This document shows, one piece after another, positions 1-11,025 of a DNA stretch of 53,390 nt (position 1 is the first letter of the stretch; each line of letters begins with the position of its first letter). The stretch comes from Marinagarivorans sp. (GTDB taxonomy: Bacteria > Pseudomonadota > Gammaproteobacteria > Pseudomonadales > Cellvibrionaceae). The stretch spans positions 1-53,390 of the forward strand of contig JANQJB010000125.1 of assembly GCA_028281865.1 (NCBI GenBank). Direction: 5' to 3'. The translations under genes were made by a program, and so were the position numbers. Below the pieces are notes generated by a model. The model ran no database searches and was not told the origin of the DNA. It saw only the letters and a program-made list of their open reading frames with translations.

Positions 1-3000
1 GTCGACAGAACCGACACGGATAATCGACGCAACGTATTTGCCTACGATGCATTAAATCGACAAATATTGGCGGCTGATGCCCTCGGCCAAGTCAGCGAAA
101 ATGTTTACGACACGCTCGGCAATTTAACTAAGCAAATTCAATATGCCAATACCGTAACGCCCGGCGAAAGCTTAACAAGTGAAACGTTAACGCGCCCGAC
201 TTTGCAAGCAAATGAGGATCGCACAACGCGCTTTGTTTACGATCAATTAAACCGTCAGCGTTATAGTATTGATGCCCTAGGCCAGGTGAGCGAAGTTGGC
301 TATACCACCTTTGGTGAGGTTCAATACAGTGTTCGTTACGATGCACCTGTCGAGAAAGATATCGACTATACGCTCGCGCAATTGGATGAGACAGCGTCGC
401 CAGACAATATTCTTGATCGATCGCCACAGATTAACCGTGTGCAAACATCCTTTTTTGACAACGTCGGACGCGAACGTTTTTCTTTTAGTCGTGTAGCGAA
501 TAATGGCGCAGTTGAATGGCTTGCCACCGAGACACGCTATAACGCATTTAATGAGGCCATTGAAACGCGTCGTTACGACCAAGCGGTTAGTGAGCTTTCA
601 TTAAATATCGCCGGCTTAGATGGAACGATTACCATTGGCGAGCTTAGCGATATTATTAGCGATCTCGGTTACAGCAATAGCGATCTTCAGCAAGCTCAAC
701 ACGCCCGCTTTGCCTACGATCGCTTAGGCCAATTGCGTTTTACCGTTGATGCACTGGGTAATTTAAGCGAAAACAATTACAACGCCTTTGGTGAAATCGA
801 AACGCAATTGCGTTATCGCCTAGCACCTTCCACGCCTAGCAATCCTATTGCTAATGGTACATTGGATATCGCTACCTTGGAGTCGCAATTAAATCAATTT
901 GAAGCTGTTGAACGCACTGACTGGGCCTACGACCAATTGGGTCGCCAAGCATACACGGTCAATGGAGTTGGCAGTGTGACAAACTGGCAATACAACAGTT
1001 TCGATGAAGTCAGTTTGCAAACTGAATACGCCGATCCTTTTGCAGGAGCTCCTGCAGATCTTGCGACGTTAACAAGTACCTATACGAATAATACCAACGT
1101 CAATAATAGAACCCAGCATTTTAGTTATGACCAGCGCGGCCAGTTAAGCTTTAGCGTCGATTCACTCGGGCAAGTTAGCGGCCAAACCTACGACCGTTTT
1201 GGCCAAATTATTGAGACCGCACAATACCATACGAAATTAACAACCTTGCCAGAGGCGGACGAAACGCTTACCAGCCCTCCCACAGCGGCTCCGGAATTTG
1301 ATCGCCATAGCTTCTTTGTTTATGACGCAATCGGCCAAGAAACTCACAACGTTGATGCACTTGGGCAAGTCATAAAAAATGAATACAACAGCTTTGGACA
1401 GCGTATATTGCAAACACAATATTTTAATCGTGTTGCGCTAAGCGCAGGTGGCAACGCGAGCGCAGCGGTTGCAGCTTTGGCGACTGATGCTGCGGATCGC
1501 CAAAGTCATAATTCCTACGATCAACTTGGGCAATTGCGCTTTAGCGTTAATGCTCTAGGGCAAATAACGGAGACACGTTACGATGCTCTCGGCCAAGTTG
1601 TCGAAAACGTGTTGTATGCAAACGAGTTAAATACTCTACCGACCTTACAAGATAATTTTTCTAGCGCGCCGGTTATGGAAGATACTGATCGCGACCGTCA
1701 CAGCTTTATGGTCTACGATGCACTGGGTCGTCAGCGCTTTATGATTGATGCGCTCGGTCAAATCAAAGAAATGAGTTACAACGCCTTAGATCAATTGACC
1801 AATGAAATTGCCTATGCAGAAACTTCTGCAAGTTTATCGCTCAGTGCAGCACCAAGCCTTGCGGAGGTAGAGCAAGCTCTACCGACAGGCGATAAACGTG
1901 AAACACAAAGTATTTACGATACTGCGGGGCAAAAAATTATTGAGGTTGATGCGGAAAACTACCTCACGCTTAGTCAATTTGATGCACTCGGCCGTATTAC
2001 ACGCCAAACGCGTTTAAGCTTTATATTGACAACGGAAGTCGTTAATCAATTGCGCGCTCAAACCATTGATGCCAATGTATTGGCGGCGGGCGATAGCAAT
2101 GCGCGTGTGCGCGAAATGGTTTTTGATGCGCTTGGCCGCGAGCGTTTTACCATTACCGCTAACCAGACTTTGGCAGAAAATACTTATAATGCATTTAACG
2201 AGTTAACAGCAGCGTCGGTATACAACTTAAGTAGTGCAGAAGTAACGCTACTACAAGGCCTTGCACGCCATGAAGGCGCTCCGATACTTGCTGATATAGC
2301 AGGCCAAACCTTTGCCGACAAACGCACGGAATCTTATGACTACGATAAGCTTGGCCAGCTAAAGAAAACCACTGACGCAGCGTTAGAATTTGAGCAGTAC
2401 GGTTACGACAGTTTTGGTAACCGCACAAGCTTTACCAATAAAAAAGGCGCAACGTGGGAATATCGCTTCGATAAGTTAAATCGTTTAACCGAGGAAATTA
2501 ATCCCGAGCTCACTAGCGTTTGGGTCAGCGCCGATAATGCTGCCGTTAGCAATGCCAAAATTGTCACCAAGCTCGAGTACGACAAATTTAATAATCTGGA
2601 GTCGAGGGCCGAGGGTTATATTAGATCCGGCGGTGTGGACAACGATGGCGATGTGCGTATTACGCGTTACGAATACGATAAGTTGGATCGCCAAACGTTA
2701 ATTAAAAATGGCCGTTACGATTCCGTTGCCGGTCTCTTCATCAATGATGTTGGCCCCGATAGCACAGACCCCAATGTGCACGTACGCGAAACGCATGTGA
2801 CTTACGACGCTTTAGGCAATGCGGTGAAAAACCGTGTGCAGGTAGGCGATGTTGCTGTGGTTAGCTACAAGGTTTACGACAAACTAGGGCAAGTTCGCTT
2901 CGATATTGATGCTGAAAATCAAGTCAGCCAAATGCAGTATAACGCCTTTGGTGAACAAGAAGAGTTAACACGTTATGCTAATCGCTTAGAACAACCATTT

Positions 3001-6000
3001 GTTGGCAGCGATGCGACCAACGACGAAAAATATTATTTGCTTGGCAGTGATGGCGCTTCGATTATTAGTAACCAAGCTAGCGACGATCGTACATTAGTTG
3101 TCAGCAATGGATTACTTGATCGCACATTAACGACAACCTACGATGCTTTAGGTCGCTCCAAGGTAGTTAAACAAGAGCAGCTGGAAGCAGCAAACCTCCA
3201 CCAAGTAGGCGGCAACTTTAATAATGAGCAGTCGCCGGTTACAACAACGTCATACAACGCCTTTAATGAAATTTTTAAGCAAAGTGTACAAGTTAGCGAC
3301 TCAACAACGCGTGATACTTATTACTACTACGACGAACGCGGCCAGGAAATATTTAGCATTGACCCCGAAGGTTTTGTAACCGAAAACAGCTACGATAGTT
3401 TGGGCAATTTAATTCGGGTAGTTGAGTATGCTAAACCGATTGACGGCAGCAGCTTTGATTTTTCCACGGCGCCTGCTCAGTCCGAGCTAGATCAAATCAA
3501 ACTCGATATGCTGGACCCGAGTATCGCAATTGATACGCCGGAATTAGAAGCGCACTGGGAAGACTTAGGACGTTATGGTGCTGATCGTATCGTTCACTAC
3601 GATTACGACGAATTAAATCGTCAAACTCGGATACAAAAAAGCAATTTAACCTTCAATACATGGACGAGTGACAACAATCCAATAGCGCCGGAATATACGC
3701 TGCAAGATTATTATATTGCGCGCGATGCGCAGGAGAGTCAGCGCTTAACCGTCTCCGTTAAACGTTATGATCAATTAGGTAACTTAGAAGAGTTGGCGGA
3801 ACTAGGTTACACACCTGAGACGACTCAAGAGGGCGGTATCACAATACCGGGCGCTATTGGCTTTGATCCCGAGACACAGGTTGGCGGTAACCGAACCATC
3901 CAAACCTATAATGCGCTTGGCCAAATCACAAAGATTACCCAACCAGAACGCACAGTTGCAGGGAATGAAGTTGATCCGTTTCTACTGCAACAAACCACGG
4001 CGCCGGTCACGAAGTTTGTCTTCAATGCTTTTGGTGACGTGATAACCGAGACTCAGTTTGCATCCGACCCCGATGCTCAGGGTGGAAGTGCTAGCTCAGA
4101 CCGCATTGTTACCCGGCGCTACGACCAACTTGGTAATGAAATTAGCGCCGAAGATACACTCGGTAAAATTATTAATCGTACCTTTGATTACGCAGGCCGC
4201 ACACGTGAAGAGTTTTTAGATATAAACGTCGACAATAGAAGCGGTACTGGCTTGAATGAGAAGCAGTGGGGATACGATCATGCTATTCGCCGGCTTATAC
4301 AGTTCGATAATATTGGTCGGCAGCTTGCAAGTTTAGATATTTATTCCGATGAGCGTGGCTTGCTACAGCGCGCCGGGAAAAGCAATGCTTACAATGCTTT
4401 TGGTGAAATTGAACTGGAAAATCATATCTGGGCGAAAGATTACTTTGCAGACTTTGAGCAAAACTTTGTTCTTCGCAATGCGGAAGAAAGTGCAGAAGAC
4501 GAAAACCTGGACCAACTCAGCAGCATAGCCACGCGCTCTTTTGAATACGATAGAGCGGGCAATATCATTTTTACAAAAGGCTCCGATGGTGAGAAGGCCT
4601 TTGCCTACAATCTAGCGGGTGATAACACGCGTACGATCCATCTCAATAACGAAGATACCATGGATGATGCGGTGAACCGGATAACCGAAACGAAGTTCGA
4701 CAAGCTTGGTCGCGGCGTTAGACAATTAAGTCCGCATACGGAAATTTTTGTCAGCTACGACGAAACCAACACCGACCCGGAAAGCCAAATCCAAACGCAG
4801 CAAGTTAGGCCTGAAATTCGTCAGCAGTACGATCGCTGGGGAAATATTGTTATCCAAGAGAATCCGCTTAGCTTTGAAGGCGGTGTGTTGCAGTTTTCCA
4901 CGACCACAACCCGTTACAACCACCAAGATCAAGCAACTGAGACGATATTGCCGGAATCTAATTCTTTGATTGAAGACCCGGCCAAGCTATTAGTACCTGC
5001 CGATAAACGCTCCAATTTAGTCAATATTGTTTATTACGATGCTTTGGGCCGCTCGATTGCGGAGGCTAATACGCAAATTGTTGAAGGTGATCGCAGTGAT
5101 AACTTATCGCGTGTGCGTTACCGGCGTTATAACGAAGTGGGTCAGTTGGTACAAAGTAAAGATGCGACTGGGAACGAAGCCGATACCGTGGAAGCGAAAG
5201 TGGGCCGCATGTATCAGGTACAGGATGCTGGAGGTAACGTCACAGATTATGTTTACGATGCCTTTGGCAATCGTGTTGGCGAGCGCGATGCCGTGGGCGC
5301 AGCAAAAGTCGACACTTTTGATGCGCGCAATCGTTTAATTGCGCAAAGCGTGCTGCGCAAGGATGTAAGCGATAGGCAATATACCGCGCAAATAGACGAA
5401 ACTTTGGGCGATATCGCTGCAGCGGAATACGCGGGTGAAGGCGGCGACCGTCGCTGGCATCTAATTCGTGATGCGAATAACTTAAATATGAGTAAAACGG
5501 ATAAGTTTACCGCTGTCACCCAGTTAACTATTCCTGCGCTTGAATTTGGTACCGGCGCGAATCGCTATCACGCGCTGAACGAAGCGCGGGATGTGGCAAA
5601 CGGTGCGGCGCCTAGCACCGATACTAAGGCGGTCTTGATCAACTCATATGAATACGATCAATTTGATCGGCGCTATGTTGAAACCGCCTACGGCAAGGAT
5701 GGTAATACGGATATTGAGCGCGAAGCGGTAAGCATTCGCTATGCCTACGATGAACGCGACAATATTGTTGTTCGCGTCAGCGAAGAAGATGTTCCAACAC
5801 GTTTTGCGTTTGATTCGCTAGGCAGCAAAATAAGCGAAACGGATGCGCTTGGCAATGGTCAACGCTGGGATTACTCGAGGGAAGAATTTAAGGTTGGGCG
5901 CTTAATCAACACAGAATCACCTTATTTTTTGGTTACAAAGTACGAATATAACGATTTTGGCCAAGTTGCCAAAGAGACGGTGGATGATGATGAAGGGCTT

Positions 6001-8010
6001 CTGAATAAAAGCTACAGGTACTACAGTGATGGCCGGGTCAAATCGATCACCGAACTATTTACCACCGAGGATTACCAAACCTTTACGCCGTTTCTAGGCC
6101 CTAACACTGACCCAGTTGATCAAACAGCGTTAGTATCTAGCACAGCGACTGACCATACACAGCGTTTTGCCTATGATCTACGGGCGAATCAGGTCTTTGA
6201 TCTTTTTACTGTCGACGCTATCACCACCTCGTTTGGCAGCATCGACCCTACTCATTACACTGAGGACTCCGGAAATACTGATGGCTGGCAGTTTACACCT
6301 CTTGAGCAGACTCTCCCGCCAAGAAATGAAGCGTTTGTCACTAACTCCGAATTTGATGAGCTCAACCGCTTAACAAAGCTCACGTCTTCGCGAGACGAGC
6401 TGGATAACGTGAGCTACCACTACGATATCGTTGGCAATCGAAGAAATGTGGTTACCAACCTTGGTGGGGGTGCGGACCCGCAGGACGAGTGGTTTTATTA
6501 CGACAAGGAAGGCAGAACATTGCTCGCTTTTGGCAGTGGCGATGATATTGCGACTGTATACGGAGAGCATGGCATTACGCTTGGAGCTGAGAAATATGTT
6601 TACGACAAAGCGGGGCGTTTGGAACAGACCTTGGTCGGTGAGACCCTCAGCGATTTTACTACTAGCATCCGGTCAAAGAATGAACCTGGTATTCTCGGCG
6701 AAGGCGGTTTTCTGCAAGAACTTTTTGGGGTCACCACTGGTCAGCTGGTTCCCGGCACCGGCGGTCTCAGTAACGTTGCACAATACATCATTGGGCCGTT
6801 GGTCGAGGGAGGATCGCAAGCAGGTACTTACCTACTAGGACCTGTCACCGCGACTAATCATGGGTCTCAGGATTATGGAACCCAAAACACACAGCTCGAA
6901 ATTTCCTATAACTTTTTCGGCACTACGAGCTCGGGCACCAATTTTTATAATGATTTAGGTTATTTGTCAGAAGGCGTGCGCGATACTGCCAGTGGCGACG
7001 AAGGCGATGAAAGAACTCGGTTTGATAACGACCTGCGTGGTTTCGAACGCAATGCCTATACCTCAGAGACTCGCAGACAGACTATTTACGCACGCGATGG
7101 CAGGGTATTAAATCAAAATACCTTTAATCTTACGGGCCAAACCACCGCTACTACGCGCTATACCGCCGAATCAGTTATTGAAGATCCCGATTTAGCGGAT
7201 GTGTTGGAAACCTTCTCTTACCAGAGTTTTGACCCAGCGGACTGGGATGACCCCACAGGGCTTGATTCGTCTGGCAGTGTTACTGTCGATGACGGCACAT
7301 CGAGCTTTCAGTTCACTTATCATTACCTGCGATCTGACTGGGGCGGTGAACTGGTTATCCAGAATGTAAAAACTGCACGTGAAGCTGCTACTGAGGAAGT
7401 CAACAGCCGACCGTTCCGAGGCACTAGAGGAGGTGGCACGCCAGAGCAGCAAAAAGCTGCTGCGGTTGATCGTATCTTACGTTCACGTGGTTTAGATGAG
7501 GATGAATTGGTTTGGGAAGGCAAGGTTCGCATCGATCAATCGAGCACCGACGAGTTTAAAGATGGTTATGATGCGGCTGGTAATTCACTTGTATACACCA
7601 CCACGACATTCACTTATGGCCCGGATGGTGGCGACCAAGACGAACTGCCAGATCTTATAGAAACAATCAGGACTCGCAATAACAAACGTTATAGTCTGAT
7701 AGACACAGGCGAGTCGAAGCTTACCAGTGAAACGGCTTTTCGTCTTGATGCTAATAATGAGCGAATTTTTGGTACAAGTTCGACCACCAACTATCGCTAC
7801 GATCGCCTTGGGAATTTAATTTCCGTATCAAAGCCTGATTTAAGTGCTAGCTCCAGATTTGTCTACGATTTTAATGGCAGAATTCTGAGTAAGTCCGGAC
7901 AAAACGACGGCGAATCCTTTAACGAGAGTTACTTCTACCAAGGTGATCAGCTGGTCGGCAGCATTGTTGACGGTAAAGCCCGCATGGTGCCAGAGCTGAA
8001 TATCCAACGG
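1..8010 (+). repeat. YD-repeat coding tandem array
   Basis: The DNA encoding the YD repeats is itself degenerately repetitive, with a unit of roughly 60-200 bp. For example the 15-mer aacgcctttggtgaa occurs at 781 and 2941, and variants of tacgatgcactgggtcgt recur throughout. Such arrays can recombine, so unit number may differ between strains or be mis-assembled. Confidence 0.7.
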
Positions 8011-11000
8011 AGTGGCCAACCGGGTAGTTACACCGTTAGAGGTGGCGAAACCTTACAACAAATTGCGCAGCAGGTATGGGGTGACAGCACACTTTGGTAC
8101 TTGCTCGCTGATGCCAATGGTTTAACAGAAGGCCCGGGCGAGAGCTTTAGCACAGAGTCCGTCGGCCGTGTGTTGCGCATTCCAAATGTGGCCGCCAGCC
8201 TTAAAAACACCGCAACAAATTTCAAACCCTACAACCCTGCCGAAATTATTGGCGATAACACTCCGGTAGCCAAAGCACCGCCACCGCCGCCGCCAAAAGG
8301 TTGTAACGCATTGGCTGCCATTATTGTGGTGGTTGTAGCAGTGGTGGTAACTGCCTACTTAGGCCCAGTTGCTGGAAAGCTTGTTGGCAGTAAATTGGCC
8401 GGTGCTTTTATCGGAGGATTTGTAGGCAGCGTTGCCAGCCAAGCCACTGGTGTAGCGTTGGGTGTCCAAGACAGTATCAGTTTAAAGGATGCCTTTGTTG
8501 CGGGGGCTACGAATTTAATCACAGCAGGGGTTACCGATTCCTTAAACTCCACGGCTAGTGTTTCAGGCGAGACAGCTGCTCAGTCTAGCCGTTTTGCGAA
8601 AACCGTTAATTCAGCTGGAGAGGTGGTCAAGGGCCAAACAGCTGCTGCAGAGGCTATTAAACTTGGTACAGCAAGAACTGTGTTAACACCGCTTGGCGCA
8701 GCTGTTCAAGGTGCAACAACGACGTTTGCAAGTCAGGTCGTAAATACGGTTGTAAATAAAGAATCGAACTTTAGCTGGACTGCTATTGCAGCAAGCGCAG
8801 TAAGCTCGGCTATTAACAATAGGTTGGGCGCAATTAATCCCGAACCGCGCACCCGGCCCACCGGCCTTACTGACTTTGCTAGTGGTTTCTCCAATAGCCT
8901 CACACGCTCTGCCGTCAGCTTAGGTGTTAAAAATGCGTTCGAAAGCATTGGCGGAACCCAAGAGTGGCGACAAGCCGCGTTGGATGCCTTCGGCAATGCT
9001 ATAGGTGAGGGTATTGTGGCGCAGTTTGATTTGACCAGTAAGGGGCAGAAGAAAGGTGAAGAGCTGAGGGAGAATCTTGAAGGGTGGTATGAGAGGAATT
9101 TTGGGCCTAATGAGTTGACGACTGATCTGAGTACGCAACTTAGCAATGCTCTGGACGGCGTTAATTTCTTTGAAGGACAGGGAATTGAGCCGCTTCCTCC
9201 GGTACCTACCCTTGGCGGACCAGTATCGGTACCAGATAATGGTGCGCAGACTCAGGCGGTGAAGGTTGATGGCAATGTTGGGAAACGACAAGAGGTTGCA
9301 CAGAAGCAGCAGAGGTCGAATACCCCGGTTGCGGATAAGCGGGTTAAGAAACTTGTGGATTCTGCTGCGGAAAATTCTGCAAGTGGAAGCATATTACCCG
9401 AAGACAATACCCTGGTTCGAGTAAGTGAAGATGCACTCGGCAACCTCACGCGCACAACGATATTTGAGGATGATACTTTTGCACTTCAAAATGCATTACC
9501 TTCGTCAGTAGGCCCTCAGCGTACATTATTGACACCCGAAAATTTCTCTTTGACCGGTGAGGGGAATACAGCTTTACGGGGGCAGGTCCTTGAGTTACGT
9601 CAACGTATCGCTGACGACGTTTTTACGGGGCTTCAATTTGCTGATGGTAGCCTCTCATTTAGTGAGGCAGAATTATCTAATTTCCAGCTGCGCGACAAGG
9701 ACCTGAATTTTTTCAGTATTGCTGAAACAGTTCGTAATACTTCGTCAGATAACTTTGCTTCAGCAATCAGTGACGCTGGGCTTAATCCTGTACTCGTGCA
9801 GACCTTTTTGGACGTTGTTGACGGAAGAGGCTCTGGTGCTCTCTCTGATCTAGGTAGTCCCGCCTTGCAGCTAAGGGAAGCTGCAGGTAGTGGTATTCTC
9901 TCCTTAGCTCGATCTAGAGCACAGACTATTGTTGACCGGTTTGAAAGCGGCGAAATAAACCAGGTAGATTTCCTTGATCAACTAGTATTTGGTGAGGCAC
10001 GTGCTAATCGAGATGCTGGAGTTCGCCTGTTGGGCGCTGCTCAAGCTGTGGGTGGAGTCGCTGAGGTATTTGCAGCGGCGACAGCAACAGTTGGTTCTGG
10101 AGGTTTTGCTGCCGCAGGCACACTCCTGCTGGGCGCAAATGGCATCGATAATTTCATTGCAGGAGTGCGCACGGCGGCAACTGGGGATGTAGCTAAGACC
10201 GGTTTGCAGCAAACATTTGAATTCTTTGGTGCCAGTGAACGCAATGCAGGACTGCTTTCAGCAGCAGTTGGCCTTGGGTTAAACTTGAATACGTTAGTGG
10301 GCACGCGGCGATTCGCAGAAGCTCAAGCTCGAACGCAGGCGAGGAACGCTCAGTTTGCACAGGATATTGCTGGTCAATCGTTGGAGGTTCAGAAGAGGGT
10401 TGCATTAGCTAGTAGGAGTATTCCTTCTAATACTCTTGTTGAGGGTTTTGAAAAATTTGATGGTTTTTTCGTTAAAGAGTTGGATGCCAATCAGATTGAT
10501 GAGGTATTTGGTTCGCTTTCGGTTGCAAGATTAAAAAATGATCAAGCTTCCATTGATAAAATTATTAAGTCGTTTTCAGATGAGTTCCGAACAGCGACAG
10601 ACCAAACAACAAAAGGGCTTCGTGGCAGGAATATAGCTGTCATTGACGTTACTGTGGACGGAGAGCGGCAATTGTTTGCTGTTCGAGCTAGATCAAATAT
10701 TGATTTACCTAGTAATGATCGAGTACTAACGACAGGTATCGCTACGGATCTGCGGGACAAGAGTGACGCATTTTTTACTCTTAATGATGGGCGTTTGACG
10801 CCTAGAACGCTTGATGCAGAAAGGCAAGGCCTTGAAGTATTGGCGCAAAGTATTTTGAAGCAAAAACCAGACGCTGTAGTTACCGGCGGAAGGGTCTTAT
10901 CTGAAATTCAGGTCTGTGCTTCATGTAATAATGCAATTGAAGACTTCAATAGAATTTTTAATACTCAACTTGACGTTTTTTCTAGCAGTAGTAGAACAAC

Positions 11001-11025
11001 TAAAATTTTCCAAAGTACTAATTAG
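1..11025 (+). CDS. Giant YD-repeat (RHS-like) polymorphic toxin with LysM and deaminase tip, 5' partial
   Basis: The frame is open from base 1, so the true start lies upstream; the first possible start inside the window is TTG at 67, from which residues are numbered here (3,652 aa). Residues about 1-2,640 are dense in YD-repeat motifs such as YDALGQ and YNAFGE. A LysM-like module follows (about 2,652-2,705, SYTVRGGETLQQIAQQVWG), then a run of prolines (about 2,738-2,745) and a hydrophobic glycine-rich segment (about 2,750-2,800). The last ~170 residues carry D3583-A-E3585 and C3617-x-x-C3620, the zinc and catalytic pattern of toxin deaminases; the context around CASC resembles the BURPS668_1122-type family. 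The usual RHS core motif (YDP..GRF) is not seen. It is probably secreted, with the tip acting on nucleic acid in a target cell. Deaminase assignment is by motif only. Confidence 0.85.
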   Translation, partial: VDRTDTDNRRNVFAYDALNRQILAADALGQVSENVYDTLGNLTKQIQYANTVTPGESLTSETLTRPTLQANEDRTTRFVYDQLNRQRYSIDALGQVSEVGYTTFGEVQYSVRYDAPVEKDIDYTLAQLDETASPDNILDRSPQINRVQTSFFDNVGRERFSFSRVANNGAVEWLATETRYNAFNEAIETRRYDQAVSELSLNIAGLDGTITIGELSDIISDLGYSNSDLQQAQHARFAYDRLGQLRFTVDALGNLSENNYNAFGEIETQLRYRLAPSTPSNPIANGTLDIATLESQLNQFEAVERTDWAYDQLGRQAYTVNGVGSVTNWQYNSFDEVSLQTEYADPFAGAPADLATLTSTYTNNTNVNNRTQHFSYDQRGQLSFSVDSLGQVSGQTYDRFGQIIETAQYHTKLTTLPEADETLTSPPTAAPEFDRHSFFVYDAIGQETHNVDALGQVIKNEYNSFGQRILQTQYFNRVALSAGGNASAAVAALATDAADRQSHNSYDQLGQLRFSVNALGQITETRYDALGQVVENVLYANELNTLPTLQDNFSSAPVMEDTDRDRHSFMVYDALGRQRFMIDALGQIKEMSYNALDQLTNEIAYAETSASLSLSAAPSLAEVEQALPTGDKRETQSIYDTAGQKIIEVDAENYLTLSQFDALGRITRQTRLSFILTTEVVNQLRAQTIDANVLAAGDSNARVREMVFDALGRERFTITANQTLAENTYNAFNELTAASVYNLSSAEVTLLQGLARHEGAPILADIAGQTFADKRTESYDYDKLGQLKKTTDAALEFEQYGYDSFGNRTSFTNKKGATWEYRFDKLNRLTEEINPELTSVWVSADNAAVSNAKIVTKLEYDKFNNLESRAEGYIRSGGVDNDGDVRITRYEYDKLDRQTLIKNGRYDSVAGLFINDVGPDSTDPNVHVRETHVTYDALGNAVKNRVQVGDVAVVSYKVYDKLGQVRFDIDAENQVSQMQYNAFGEQEELTRYANRLEQPFVGSDATNDEKYYLLGSDGASIISNQASDDRTLVVSNGLLDRTLTTTYDALGRSKVVKQEQLEAANLHQVGGNFNNEQSPVTTTSYNAFNEIFKQSVQVSDSTTRDTYYYYDERGQEIFSIDPEGFVTENSYDSLGNLIRVVEYAKPIDGSSFDFSTAPAQSELDQIKLDMLDPSIAIDTPELEAHWEDLGRYGADRIVHYDYDELNRQTRIQKSNLTFNTWTSDNNPIAPEYTLQDYYIARDAQESQRLTVSVKRYDQLGNLEELAELGYTPETTQEGGITIPGAIGFDPETQVGGNRTIQTYNALGQITKITQPERTVAGNEVDPFLLQQTTAPVTKFVFNAFGDVITETQFASDPDAQGGSASSDRIVTRRYDQLGNEISAEDTLGKIINRTFDYAGRTREEFLDINVDNRSGTGLNEKQWGYDHAIRRLIQFDNIGRQLASLDIYSDERGLLQRAGKSNAYNAFGEIELENHIWAKDYFADFEQNFVLRNAEESAEDENLDQLSSIATRSFEYDRAGNIIFTKGSDGEKAFAYNLAGDNTRTIHLNNEDTMDDAVNRITETKFDKLGRGVRQLSPHTEIFVSYDETNTDPESQIQTQQVRPEIRQQYDRWGNIVIQENPLSFEGGVLQFSTTTTRYNHQDQATETILPESNSLIEDPAKLLVPADKRSNLVNIVYYDALGRSIAEANTQIVEGDRSDNLSRVRYRRYNEVGQLVQSKDATGNEADTVEAKVGRMYQVQDAGGNVTDYVYDAFGNRVGERDAVGAAKVDTFDARNRLIAQSVLRKDVSDRQYTAQIDETLGDIAAAEYAGEGGDRRWHLIRDANNLNMSKTDKFTAVTQLTIPALEFGTGANRYHALNEARDVANGAAPSTDTKAVLINSYEYDQFDRRYVETAYGKDGNTDIEREAVSIRYAYDERDNIVVRVSEEDVPTRFAFDSLGSKISETDALGNGQRWDYSREEFKVGRLINTESPYFLVTKYEYNDFGQVAKETVDDDEGLLNKSYRYYSDGRVKSITELFTTEDYQTFTPFLGPNTDPVDQTALVSSTATDHTQRFAYDLRANQVFDLFTVDAITTSFGSIDPTHYTEDSGNTDGWQFTPLEQTLPPRNEAFVTNSEFDELNRLTKLTSSRDELDNVSYHYDIVGNRRNVVTNLGGGADPQDEWFYYDKEGRTLLAFGSGDDIATVYGEHGITLGAEKYVYDKAGRLEQTLVGETLSDFTTSIRSKNEPGILGEGGFLQELFGVTTGQLVPGTGGLSNVAQYIIGPLVEGGSQAGTYLLGPVTATNHGSQDYGTQNTQLEISYNFFGTTSSGTNFYNDLGYLSEGVRDTASGDEGDERTRFDNDLRGFERNAYTSETRRQTIYARDGRVLNQNTFNLTGQTTATTRYTAESVIEDPDLADVLETFSYQSFDPADWDDPTGLDSSGSVTVDDGTSSFQFTYHYLRSDWGGELVIQNVKTAREAATEEVNSRPFRGTRGGGTPEQQKAAAVDRILRSRGLDEDELVWEGKVRIDQSSTDEFKDGYDAAGNSLVYTTTTFTYGPDGGDQDELPDLIETIRTRNNKRYSLIDTGESKLTSETAFRLDANNERIFGTSSTTNYRYDRLGNLISVSKPDLSASSRFVYDFNGRILSKSGQNDGESFNESYFYQGDQLVGSIVDGKARMVPELNIQRSGQPGSYTVRGGETLQQIAQQVWGDSTLWYLLADANGLTEGPGESFSTESVGRVLRIPNVAASLKNTATNFKPYNPAEIIGDNTPVAKAPPPPPPKGCNALAAIIVVVVAVVVTAYLGPVAGKLVGSKLAGAFIGGFVGSVASQATGVALGVQDSISLKDAFVAGATNLITAGVTDSLNSTASVSGETAAQSSRFAKTVNSAGEVVKGQTAAAEAIKLGTARTVLTPLGAAVQGATTTFASQVVNTVVNKESNFSWTAIAASAVSSAINNRLGAINPEPRTRPTGLTDFASGFSNSLTRSAVSLGVKNAFESIGGTQEWRQAALDAFGNAIGEGIVAQFDLTSKGQKKGEELRENLEGWYERNFGPNELTTDLSTQLSNALDGVNFFEGQGIEPLPPVPTLGGPVSVPDNGAQTQAVKVDGNVGKRQEVAQKQQRSNTPVADKRVKKLVDSAAENSASGSILPEDNTLVRVSEDALGNLTRTTIFEDDTFALQNALPSSVGPQRTLLTPENFSLTGEGNTALRGQVLELRQRIADDVFTGLQFADGSLSFSEAELSNFQLRDKDLNFFSIAETVRNTSSDNFASAISDAGLNPVLVQTFLDVVDGRGSGALSDLGSPALQLREAAGSGILSLARSRAQTIVDRFESGEINQVDFLDQLVFGEARANRDAGVRLLGAAQAVGGVAEVFAAATATVGSGGFAAAGTLLLGANGIDNFIAGVRTAATGDVAKTGLQQTFEFFGASERNAGLLSAAVGLGLNLNTLVGTRRFAEAQARTQARNAQFAQDIAGQSLEVQKRVALASRSIPSNTLVEGFEKFDGFFVKELDANQIDEVFGSLSVARLKNDQASIDKIIKSFSDEFRTATDQTTKGLRGRNIAVIDVTVDGERQLFAVRARSNIDLPSNDRVLTTGIATDLRDKSDAFFTLNDGRLTPRTLDAERQGLEVLAQSILKQKPDAVVTGGRVLSEIQVCASCNNAIEDFNRIFNTQLDVFSSSSRTTKIFQSTN

